Positions 1-5,771 of a DNA stretch of 5,771 nucleotides are shown one piece after another (positions within the stretch are counted from its first letter, which is position 1; each line of letters begins with the position of its first letter). Under the pieces are notes generated by a model, which saw only the letters and a program-made list of their open reading frames with translations, was not told where the DNA came from and made no database searches. This DNA is from Proteobacteria bacterium UBA6908 (GTDB lineage: Bacteria; Pseudomonadota; Gammaproteobacteria; Acidiferrobacterales; UBA6901), in the NCBI GenBank assembly GCA_002451085.1, contig DKBE01000074.1:1-5771 (forward strand). The letters run 5' to 3'. The position numbers and the translations under genes are program-made.

Positions 1-417
1 TGCATCGGCTGCAAGTACTGCTCCTGGGCCTGCCCGTATGGCGTGCGCGAGATCGACGAGCACCAGAAGGTCATGAAGAAGTGCACGCTGTGCGTGGACC
101 GGATCTACGACGAGTCATTGCCGGAAGAACGGCGCAAGCCGGCCTGTGTGCTGGCCTGCCCGACCAGTGCGCGCCTGTTCGGCGATGTGCACGATCCGGA
201 ATCCGAGGTGTCGGTGGCCATCCGCGAGAGCGGCGGCTATGCGCTGATGCCGGAGTGGGGGACCAAGCCGGCGAATCATTACCTGCCGCGGCGCAAGACA
301 CGCATGAAGATCCACGAGGACGAGCTGGTGCGCGCCGACAATCCGCTGAAGAAGGAAGGCAAGCTGCCCAAGCCGAAGCTCACCGATCCGTCGCTCGACG
401 ACGTCACCAGCTGGTAA
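1..417 (+). CDS. soeB: Iron-sulfur subunit of a DMSO-reductase-family molybdoenzyme, probably SoeB (3' part)
   Basis: The reading frame is open from base 1, so the gene starts upstream; 138 residues and the stop (TAA at 415-417) are present. Numbering from the first codon, CxxCxxCxxxCP lies at residues 1-12, CxxC at 28-31, and the last two cysteines at 49 and 53 (CxxxCP). This matches cysteine groups III and IV of the DmsB/PsrB/SoeB ferredoxin family, which carries four [4Fe-4S] clusters and passes electrons between the molybdopterin subunit and the membrane subunit. A basic, proline-rich tail follows (EWGTKPANHYLPRR near 85-98). In the Soe complex it would carry electrons from cytoplasmic sulfite oxidation to the quinone pool. 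The membrane subunit gene follows after 11 nt, as expected for an ABC operon. The family call is firm. The choice of sulfite dehydrogenase over a DMSO, polysulfide or other reductase is inferred, because the catalytic subunit is outside the window. Confidence 0.82.
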   Translation, partial: CIGCKYCSWACPYGVREIDEHQKVMKKCTLCVDRIYDESLPEERRKPACVLACPTSARLFGDVHDPESEVSVAIRESGGYALMPEWGTKPANHYLPRRKTRMKIHEDELVRADNPLKKEGKLPKPKLTDPSLDDVTSW

Positions 418-428
418 CGAGGAACGTC

Positions 429-1424
429 ATGCATCCTGCATTCTCGGTTGTCTTTCTCACCACCCTGATCGGCGCCGCCCAGGGCCTGTTTCTGGCGCTG
501 TATACCGCGCAGAGCTATGCGGCGGTGGAGCTGCTGCCGCGCCAGGACAGTCGTTTCTACGTCTACGGAAGCGTGATCTCACTGATATTGCTGGCCGGCG
601 GACTGGTGGCCTCGTTCTTTCACCTGGGCCATCCGGAACGGGCATGGCGCGCCGCCACCCGCTGGCGTACCTCGTGGCTGTCGCGCGAGGTGATCGTGCT
701 GCCGGCCTTGATGGGCGCGGTGTTTGTCTACGGGCTCGTGCATTATCTCGGTTGGGACCTGACCCTGATCGGTATCAAGACCACGGTTCCGGGCGATCTC
801 ACTCTGGTCATCGGTGCGTTCGGGGTGTTGTTCGCGTTCGCGCTGTTCCTGTGCACCGGCATGATTTACGCCTGCATCAAGTTTTTGCAGGAATGGGCCA
901 CTTGGCTGACAGTGGTCAATTACACGCTGTTTGGGATTGCTTCCGGTTTCCTGCTGGCGACGGCCTATGCCGCTTACGTCGCACCGCAACTGGTCAACTT
1001 TTTTGCCGGCTGGACGGCGATCGCCACAGTCACGGTGCTGGTCACGCGGATTGCCTCACTCATACGCAACGCACGCCTCAAACCGAAGAGCACCATCCAG
1101 ACCGCAATCGGCGTACGACACACGCGGGTGTTGCAGAAATCACAGGGCTTTCTTGGCGGGTCGTTTAACACCCGCGAGTTTTTTCACGGCGTGAAGCCGC
1201 TGCTGTTCAAGTCGATCAAGTGGATGTTTCTGGTGCTGGTGTTCCCGGTACCGATGCTGTTGTTGTGGGCCGGGTTGACGCTAAACGGTGTTGGGCTGGA
1301 GCACGGGCCGATGATTCTGGTCGCAGCATTTGGCGTGCAGTACCTGGGGCTGCTGGCCGAGCGCTGGTTCTTCTTCGCCCAGTCCAATCACCCGCAGAAC
1401 CTGTACTACCAGACCGTCTCGTGA
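429..1424 (+). CDS. soeC: DmsC/SoeC-type membrane anchor subunit, probably SoeC of the sulfite dehydrogenase complex
   Basis: This 331-residue integral membrane protein would anchor the SoeAB-like enzyme to the cytoplasmic membrane and exchange electrons with quinone. About eight hydrophobic segments can be read, near residues 5-30, 46-64, 87-107, 123-150, 157-184, 187-212, 263-285 and 294-310, matching the eight helices of the DmsC family. Family-like polar motifs are HLGHPERAWRA (65-75) with SWLSRE (82-87) after helix 2, and ERWFFFAQSNHPQNLYY (311-327) after helix 8. The ATG at 429 was chosen because GAGGA (419-423) precedes it at good spacing and the protein then starts directly with the first helix. 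In-frame codons further upstream would run through the soeB coding sequence. The stop is 7 nt from the stop of the converging minus-strand gene. The DmsC-family call is strong; SoeC rather than another anchor is inferred from the residue pattern and the SoeB-like neighbour. Confidence 0.85.
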   Translation: MHPAFSVVFLTTLIGAAQGLFLALYTAQSYAAVELLPRQDSRFYVYGSVISLILLAGGLVASFFHLGHPERAWRAATRWRTSWLSREVIVLPALMGAVFVYGLVHYLGWDLTLIGIKTTVPGDLTLVIGAFGVLFAFALFLCTGMIYACIKFLQEWATWLTVVNYTLFGIASGFLLATAYAAYVAPQLVNFFAGWTAIATVTVLVTRIASLIRNARLKPKSTIQTAIGVRHTRVLQKSQGFLGGSFNTREFFHGVKPLLFKSIKWMFLVLVFPVPMLLLWAGLTLNGVGLEHGPMILVAAFGVQYLGLLAERWFFFAQSNHPQNLYYQTVS

Positions 1425-1431
1425 GTTGGTC

Positions 1432-2127
1432 CTAGCCCGCGATTTTTTCCACACACGCCGGGCATGCTGCTTGGCGTCGCGGCCAGGCGTTCCAGAGTGA
1501 CGCGGCGGCGAGCAGGGTGACGCCGGCATAGACGACGATATCCGAGTCGAAGGCAAATTTGCCGATCAATATAACGGCACTGGCACCGAGTCCCAGTGCC
1601 AGTGGCCAGTAACCCTGCCGCGGACGCCACGCGAGCAGCGCCAACGTGAACACCAGAAACACCACGGTCGCCGGGAACAGCCACGGCGTGTAGTCCACGA
1701 AACCGACACCCAGGCTCGACAGCAGGGCCGCATACGCCGGCCAGCAGGCCGGGCAGCTGAGCTTGGGCAGCAGGGCTGCTCCGGCCGCCGGCAGGAAGGC
1801 GAGTGCGCCGGTTCGAGATGGACGGTCAGGCTGGAGAGCCTTCATGATCAGCGCAACGGAAGGAACGCCACGATGGCGTCCCGGTTCGGCCGCATAGATC
1901 CGGCAGCTTGGTTCGTCGTTCGGTGGTTCGCCCGCCACATCCTGTCCATCAACGAGAATGGTTGGTGAACCGTAACGGCGAGCATAGCCCGGTGCCGCCG
2001 GATCACTGCGTTCCCACTCTTGCCAGTGCACGGGCAGACCGGCCTGGGCAAGCGCGGCGCGCAAGACGGCGCGCGCATCGGCGACATTGGGACAGGTCTG
2101 TTCATACAGGAATTCGATCTTCGGCAT
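1432..2127 (-). CDS. Thioredoxin-like domain fused to a MerC-like membrane domain; possible mercury-handling protein
   Basis: The 231-residue protein has two parts. Residues 1-95 read as a thioredoxin/glutaredoxin-like fold: a beta strand (KIEFLYEQ), a single-cysteine CPNV motif at the usual active-site position (Cys12), and GSPT at 53-56, whose proline sits where thioredoxins have their cis-proline; Cys75 is a further cysteine. Residues about 108-213 hold roughly four hydrophobic helices. CPAC (125-128) lies in or beside the first, and a second CPAC (222-225) lies in the cytoplasm-like tail. MerC proteins likewise have four helices, a cysteine pair in helix 1 and another near the C-terminus, and import Hg(II). 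By analogy the N-terminal domain could pass or receive metal or reducing equivalents at the inner face. The ATG at 2127 has only a weak ribosome site. A mercury-type promoter lies just upstream. The domain reading is moderate; mercury as substrate is inferred and other thiophilic metals are possible. Confidence 0.72.
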   Translation of the reverse strand: MPKIEFLYEQTCPNVADARAVLRAALAQAGLPVHWQEWERSDPAAPGYARRYGSPTILVDGQDVAGEPPNDEPSCRIYAAEPGRHRGVPSVALIMKALQPDRPSRTGALAFLPAAGAALLPKLSCPACWPAYAALLSSLGVGFVDYTPWLFPATVVFLVFTLALLAWRPRQGYWPLALGLGASAVILIGKFAFDSDIVVYAGVTLLAAASLWNAWPRRQAACPACVEKIAG

Positions 2128-2157
2128 GGCGCGATCCAGGTCAGGAACTGGCGTCTA

Positions 2158-2188
2158 GCCTGAAGGCCGTACCGGGGTACAGGGTCAA
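2158..2188 (-). promoter_or_regulatory. MerR-type (mercury-class) promoter/operator
   Basis: Read on the minus strand, this site has a -35 box TTGACC (2188-2183), a 19-nt spacer, and a -10-like TCAGGC (2163-2158). The spacer holds the dyad CTGTAC-CCCG-GTACGG, centred at 2174/2175. The Tn21/Tn501 mer promoter has TTGACT, a 19-nt spacer with CCGTAC-N4-GTACGG, and TAAGGT. The arms here differ at a single base, and the over-long 19-nt spacer typical of MerR activation is kept. The predicted start near 2151 leaves a leader of about 24 nt before the ATG at 2127. The site lies entirely in the 77-nt gap after the upstream hydrolase gene, so it can drive the membrane fusion gene independently. The weak point is the poor -10 box. 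No merR gene is in the window, so the regulator would act from elsewhere. Confidence 0.68.
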
Positions 2189-2204
2189 GCACGGTGTTTC
2201 GGCG

Positions 2205-3002
2205 TTATTGTGTCCGTAACGGTTGCAACCAGCGGGTGATTTCTGATTTCAGCACATTGTAGTGATCGGTGAAGAAATGGTCCGCGCCAGGCACCATCCG
2301 GCTGGTGTATTTCAGCTGACCGGACCGGGCAGCGTCTTGCCGTTGTTTGGTATAGGACAGCACTTCCTGCAGATCATTGCTTCCATAGATATCCAGTACC
2401 GGAACCCGCACCTGACGCAGCATCCGGGGTGACTGCATGACATCCACGGTATTCTGGTAGGTGCTGAGCCCGATGGCGACGACCCCTGCCACCGCCGGCT
2501 GCAGGTGTTTGGCCGCGTAGCCCACCACGGCGATGGCCCCGCTGGAGTGCCCCAGCAGGATGACGCGGTCCACATTCTTTTGAAGATGCAGATAGCGGAT
2601 ACCGGCGGTCAGTCGTTCAAAGGCTTCCGGAAAGGTCTGACCGTAATTGCCGAAAGGTGCATCGGCCGCCAGAATCGGCATTTGCAGCGAGAGCGTGTGA
2701 TAACCGGCATCCGCCAGGTCGCTGCGCAGCTTGTCAATCAGCCCCCAGGCCGGGTGCACGCCACGACCATGGGCCAGGATGACGGCGGTGCGGCCGGCGC
2801 GGGCCGGGGGCGTGTAGAGCGCGAGAAATTTGTGTCCGCGATTTTGCAGCCAGACCGGTTCCCCGACCACAAGCAGGTCCACGATTTCTTCCGCCCAGCT
2901 TTGTTCGCGCTCGAGATTCGACGTGGTCGTGGCCGCGGACACGCTCAGGGCCGGTAAGATGCCGATGCACCACAGCCAGGCCGCGAACCAGCGAATAGAC
3001 AT
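2205..3002 (-). CDS. Exported alpha/beta hydrolase of the DUF3530 type, function unknown
   Basis: The 265-residue protein begins with a likely Sec signal peptide: Arg4, a hydrophobic core at about 5-20, and a VSA-A cleavage region near 21-24. It should therefore act in the periplasm. The rest reads as an alpha/beta hydrolase: a strand ending in HGRG (78-81), which can supply the oxyanion hole, the nucleophile elbow GHSSG (151-155, Ser153), YGSND (206-210) offering the acid Asp210, and ADHFF (240-244) with the catalytic His242. The length and the HGRG/GHSSG pattern fit DUF3530, a proteobacterial family with no firmly assigned substrate, so no reaction is proposed. The start at 3002 is supported by a strong Shine-Dalgarno sequence. 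The gene is divergent from rpe and lies 77 nt upstream of the membrane fusion gene on the same strand, which has its own candidate promoter. The hydrolase fold is well supported; the DUF3530 name comes from memory of the family. Confidence 0.82.
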   Translation of the reverse strand: MSIRWFAAWLWCIGILPALSVSAATTTSNLEREQSWAEEIVDLLVVGEPVWLQNRGHKFLALYTPPARAGRTAVILAHGRGVHPAWGLIDKLRSDLADAGYHTLSLQMPILAADAPFGNYGQTFPEAFERLTAGIRYLHLQKNVDRVILLGHSSGAIAVVGYAAKHLQPAVAGVVAIGLSTYQNTVDVMQSPRMLRQVRVPVLDIYGSNDLQEVLSYTKQRQDAARSGQLKYTSRMVPGADHFFTDHYNVLKSEITRWLQPLRTQ

Positions 3003-3007
3003 GCAAA

Positions 3008-3013
3008 CCTCCC
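3008..3013 (-). promoter_or_regulatory. Strong ribosome binding site of the hydrolase gene
   Basis: The minus strand reads GGGAGG, followed by TTTGC and the ATG at 3002-3000. This near-perfect Shine-Dalgarno sequence at 5-nt spacing fixes the start of the hydrolase and hence its signal peptide. Confidence 0.75.
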
Positions 3014-3041
3014 GGGATTGGGGGTAGAGCTAATCAGGAAA

Positions 3042-3047
3042 AGTATA
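3042..3047 (-). promoter_or_regulatory. Candidate -10 box for the hydrolase gene
   Basis: The minus strand reads TATACT, five of six matches to the sigma-70 -10 consensus, about 40 nt upstream of the hydrolase ATG. No convincing -35 box lies 16-18 nt further upstream (CTCGCC at 17 nt), so the assignment is tentative. Confidence 0.3.
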
Positions 3048-3052
3048 GCGGC

Positions 3053-3068
3053 CGCCGGCAAACCGGCG
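3053..3068. repeat. Small perfect inverted repeat in the divergent intergenic region
   Basis: CGCCGG and CCGGCG flank the 4-nt loop CAAA, giving a perfect 6-bp GC-rich stem. No T-run follows directly on either strand, so it is not a convincing terminator. It lies between the divergent starts of the hydrolase gene and rpe, so it could be an operator half-pair, but a repeat this short can arise by chance in GC-rich DNA. Confidence 0.35.
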
Positions 3069-3075
3069 AGCAGGG

Positions 3076-3104
3076 CTGAAATGCACCGGGGCTTCAGGTA
3101 AAGT
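3076..3104 (+). promoter_or_regulatory. Weak candidate promoter for the rpe-gph-trpE operon
   Basis: CTGAAA (3076-3081) and TAAAGT (3099-3104) each match four of six consensus bases and are separated by exactly 17 nt. They lie about 40 nt upstream of the rpe start. The rest of the 142-nt divergent gap shows no better plus-strand pair. This is a by-eye match only. Confidence 0.25.
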
Positions 3105-3144
3105 GCGCGTTTCCCCGGAACCCACAACCATCAGGCCCAATGTC

Positions 3145-3836
<692 letters not shown>

Positions 3837-3837
<1 letters not shown>

Positions 3838-4553
3838 TGAAGGAAGCAACCGCACGCCGGCCGGCGCAATTCCCGCTGACTGTAAAAATGGTGATGATTG
3901 ACCTGGACGGGACGCTGATCCACACCGCACCGGATCTGGCCGATTGCGCCAACCGCATGCTCGCCGAGCTCGGGCACGCGCCGGTGCCGGTTGAGACCGT
4001 CATGACCTGGATTGGCAACGGCGTGCCGCGGCTGGTGAAGCGCGCGCTCACCGGTGAGATGTGGGGCGAGCCCGAGACCGCCCTGTTCGACAAGGCGCTG
4101 GCAATCTACCAGCGGCACTACGCCGCGCATGTCTCGGATCTCAGCCGCCCGTTTCCGGGCGTGGTGGAAGGACTCGCGCAGCTCAAGGCGCGCGGTTACC
4201 GCCTCGCCTGCATCACCAACAAGGCTGAAGCCTTCACGCTGCCGCTGCTCAAGAACCTCGACCTGCATAAATACTTCGAGCTGGTCCTGTCGGGCGATTC
4301 CTTGCCCAAGCAGAAACCCGACCCGCTGCCGCTCCGGCACGCTTGCCAGCACTTCGGCATCACCCCCGACCACGGTGTGCTGGTCGGCGACTCCAGCAAC
4401 GATGTCGAGGCGGCGCGCGCCGCCGGTATGCCTGTGCTTTGCGTGCCCTATGGGTATAATCACGGCCACGATATCCGCGAGGCGCACCCGGACGCCGTGG
4501 TCGACTCGCTGGCCGAGGTGGATCGCCATCTCGCGCTGTACACCGGGGCCTGA
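3837..4553 (+). CDS. gph: Phosphoglycolate phosphatase (HAD superfamily)
   Basis: Gph hydrolyses 2-phosphoglycolate to glycolate. In a carbon-fixing cell this removes the product of Rubisco oxygenation; otherwise it salvages the compound released during repair of oxidised DNA ends. The 238 residues carry all four HAD motifs: DLDGT (22-26; nucleophile Asp22, general acid Asp24), ITN (126-128; Thr127), Lys160 in KPDP, and GDSSND (184-189; Mg-binding Asp185 and Asp189). A helical C1-type cap lies between motifs I and II, as in Gph. The start overlaps the rpe stop by one base (TAATG), and AAGGTGA in the rpe end acts as its ribosome site. The first 17 residues are an unconserved-looking extension, and an ATG at 3888 is possible but has no visible ribosome site. 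Family membership is certain; the substrate rests on similarity and the rpe-gph-trpE context. Confidence 0.93.
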
Positions 4554-4577
4554 CAGCCCTCATCACCGGAACCGACG

Positions 4578-4691
4578 ATGCAATTGGAAAAATGGATGCA
4601 TGACGAACGATGGCCGGGCACGTTGCCCCTGGCGCTCTTTCGTTTTGGTCCATTTGATCCGGTGGTGAAACATGGTGTTGAGCAAATCTGA
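4578..4691 (+). CDS. Small ORF of 37 codons overlapping the trpE start; possible leader peptide
   Basis: Starting with ATG at 4578 and ending with TGA at 4689-4691, this frame encodes 37 residues beginning [12 protein letters not shown] and overlaps the start of trpE by 20 nt in another frame. It has tryptophan codons at positions 6 and 12, high for such a short peptide, but they are not adjacent as in classical trp leader peptides. The ribosome site is poor (GGA about 9 nt before the ATG). It fills the only real gap in the operon. It may be a regulatory leader peptide whose translation is coupled to trpE, a small conserved protein, or a chance ORF; the sequence alone cannot decide. Confidence 0.3.
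   Translation: MQLEKWMHDERWPGTLPLALFRFGPFDPVVKHGVEQI
4613..4646 (+). promoter_or_regulatory. Overlapping alternative hairpins and T-rich tract before trpE; possible attenuator
   Basis: Two mutually exclusive stems can form. One is GGGCA (4616-4620) with TGCCC (4624-4628) around a 3-nt loop. The other is GCCGGG (4613-4618) with CCTGGC (4628-4633), six pairs including one G-U. The T-rich stretch CTCTTTCGTTTT (4635-4646) follows, which is interrupted and so weak for an intrinsic terminator. The second Trp codon of the small ORF (4611-4613) touches the base of the longer stem. A 7-bp outer stem (4590-4596 with 4649-4655) encloses the whole element and contains the first Trp codon. Confidence 0.27.
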
Positions 4692-5771
4692 GTTTGAACG
4701 GCATGCCCAGGCGGGCGCCAATCGCATCCCCCTGATGCGCGAGGTCCTCGCCGACCTCGATACTCCCCTCAGTACCTACCTCAAGCTCGCCTACGGGCCG
4801 TACTCCTATTTATTCGAGTCGGTGCAGGGTGGCGAGAAGTGGGGCCGTTACTCCATTATCGGCCTGCCGTGCCGAATGATTCTGCGGGTGTTCGGCAACG
4901 AGGTGCGCATCGAGAACGATGGCGAGATGGTCAGCCGCGATACCGTGGCGGATCCACTCGATACCGTGCGCGAGTTCCGCAAACGCTACGAGGTACCGGT
5001 GATTCCCGGCCTGCCGCGCTTCACCGGCGGATTGGTGGGCTATTTCGGCTATGACACAGTGCGCGCCGTAGAGCCGGTGCTCGGTGCCTGCAGCAAACCG
5101 GACGTGATCGGCGGGCCGGATATCCTGTTGATGGTGTCGGACGAAGTGGTGGTGTTCGACAATCTGGCCGGCAAGCTGTTTGTGGTGATCCATGTCGACC
5201 CGTCCGTGGACAACGCCTATGAAAAGGGCCTGCGCCGGCTCGATGAACTGACCGGCAAGTTGCATGATGCCCTGCCATTGCCGACGTCGGGGGTGGCGAA
5301 AGCGGAGTTGCGTGAGGAGGACTTTGTCTCCGGCTTCACCCAGCAAGGTTTCGAGGCGGCGGTCGAGAAATCGAAGGAATACATCCGCGCCGGCGACATC
5401 ATGCAGGTGGTGCTGTCGCAGCGCATGACCGTGCCGTTCAAGTACCCGCCGCTTGACCTGTACCGGGCGCTGCGCACGCTCAACCCCTCGCCGTACATGT
5501 TCTATCTCGATCTCGGTGATTTTCATATTGTCGGTTCCTCGCCGGAAATCCTCACCCGTCTGGAAGACGGCCGGGTCACGGTGCGACCGATCGCCGGCAC
5601 CCGCCCGCGCGGCCGTACGCCGGACGAAGATGCGGCGCTTGAGCAAGAGCTGCTGGCTGACCCCAAGGAACGTGCCGAGCATCTCATGCTGATTGATCTT
5701 GGGCGCAACGATGTCGGGCGCGTGGCCAAAACCGGCAGTGTCCAGGTGACCGACAAGATGGTGATCGAGCG
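4672..5771 (+). CDS. trpE: Anthranilate synthase component I (5' part, runs off the window end)
   Basis: TrpE converts chorismate plus ammonia, supplied from glutamine by TrpG, to anthranilate, the first step of tryptophan synthesis. The frame is open to the window end and gives 366 of roughly 490-500 residues. The N-terminal domain has [21 protein letters not shown] (44-64 region), where ES (49-50) matches the residues that bind feedback inhibitor tryptophan. The chorismate-binding domain shows [11 protein letters not shown] (241-251), NPSPYMF (271-277), GSSPE (288-292), [10 protein letters not shown] (305-314) and [16 protein letters not shown] (336-351) with the conserved His337. About 130 C-terminal residues are missing. 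The ATG at 4672 is preceded by GGTGGTG (4661-4667) and gives an N-terminus like other TrpE proteins. The retained inhibitor site suggests normal tryptophan feedback. The family is close to PabB, but the ES motif, the length and the rpe-gph context favour TrpE. Confidence 0.96.
   Translation, partial: MVLSKSEFERHAQAGANRIPLMREVLADLDTPLSTYLKLAYGPYSYLFESVQGGEKWGRYSIIGLPCRMILRVFGNEVRIENDGEMVSRDTVADPLDTVREFRKRYEVPVIPGLPRFTGGLVGYFGYDTVRAVEPVLGACSKPDVIGGPDILLMVSDEVVVFDNLAGKLFVVIHVDPSVDNAYEKGLRRLDELTGKLHDALPLPTSGVAKAELREEDFVSGFTQQGFEAAVEKSKEYIRAGDIMQVVLSQRMTVPFKYPPLDLYRALRTLNPSPYMFYLDLGDFHIVGSSPEILTRLEDGRVTVRPIAGTRPRGRTPDEDAALEQELLADPKERAEHLMLIDLGRNDVGRVAKTGSVQVTDKMVIE

Noticed and set aside
81..428. 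N-terminal extension of soeC to an upstream start in the same frame
   Set aside because: It would run through the soeB coding sequence in another frame and delay the first helix by 116 residues; the ATG at 429 has a good ribosome site.
1443..1448. Run of six T just after the soeC stop, as a terminator
   Set aside because: No stable stem precedes it, and it lies inside the 3' end of the converging coding sequence, where it encodes part of the last residues.
1848..2219. Other-frame ORFs on both strands around the fusion gene start (1848-2192 minus, 1908-2219 plus)
   Set aside because: They overlap the domain-bearing frame and the operator, with no recognisable protein features.
3103..3144. 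GTG start for rpe at 3103
   Set aside because: The added 14 residues are not typical of Rpe, whose N-terminus normally begins just before the APSILSADF segment.
4810..5682. Long minus-strand open frame opposite trpE (290 codons)
   Set aside because: It is antisense to trpE, whose motifs are intact; composition is His/Arg/Gln-rich as expected for a shadow frame.

Overview
The window is a GC-rich (by eye about 60%) piece of a proteobacterial chromosome. The most likely source is a chemolithotrophic or phototrophic sulfur-oxidising gamma- or betaproteobacterium. Two things suggest this: a SoeBC-like pair (iron-sulfur and membrane subunits of a cytoplasmic molybdoenzyme that oxidises sulfite), and the rpe-gph-trpE gene order common in these classes. 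No mobile element, tRNA, rRNA or CRISPR array is visible.

Region 1 (1-1424, + strand) holds the 3' end of an iron-sulfur subunit gene, followed after 11 nt by an eight-helix DmsC/SoeC-type membrane anchor. The catalytic subunit should lie upstream of the window. Region 2 (1432-3002, - strand) holds two genes facing the other way. The downstream one (2127 to 1432) encodes an apparent fusion of a thioredoxin-like domain and a MerC-like four-helix membrane domain with two CPAC motifs. In its 77-nt upstream gap lies a sequence closely resembling a MerR-controlled mercury promoter: TTGACC, a 19-nt spacer carrying a GTAC-N4-GTAC dyad, then TCAGGC. The upstream one (3002 to 2205) encodes an exported DUF3530-type alpha/beta hydrolase.

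Region 3 (3145-5771, + strand) is a compact operon: rpe (ribulose-phosphate 3-epimerase), gph (phosphoglycolate phosphatase, starting inside the rpe stop codon), a 118-nt gap holding a small ORF and alternative hairpins, and trpE (anthranilate synthase component I, cut off by the window end). In an autotroph, rpe serves the Calvin cycle and gph removes the 2-phosphoglycolate made by Rubisco oxygenation. trpE opens the tryptophan branch.

Most of the window is ordinary housekeeping and energy metabolism. The item most worth following up is the mercury-type operator in front of the thioredoxin-like/MerC-like fusion gene, with no merR nearby. The small ORF and hairpins in front of trpE are a weaker candidate for a regulatory leader.
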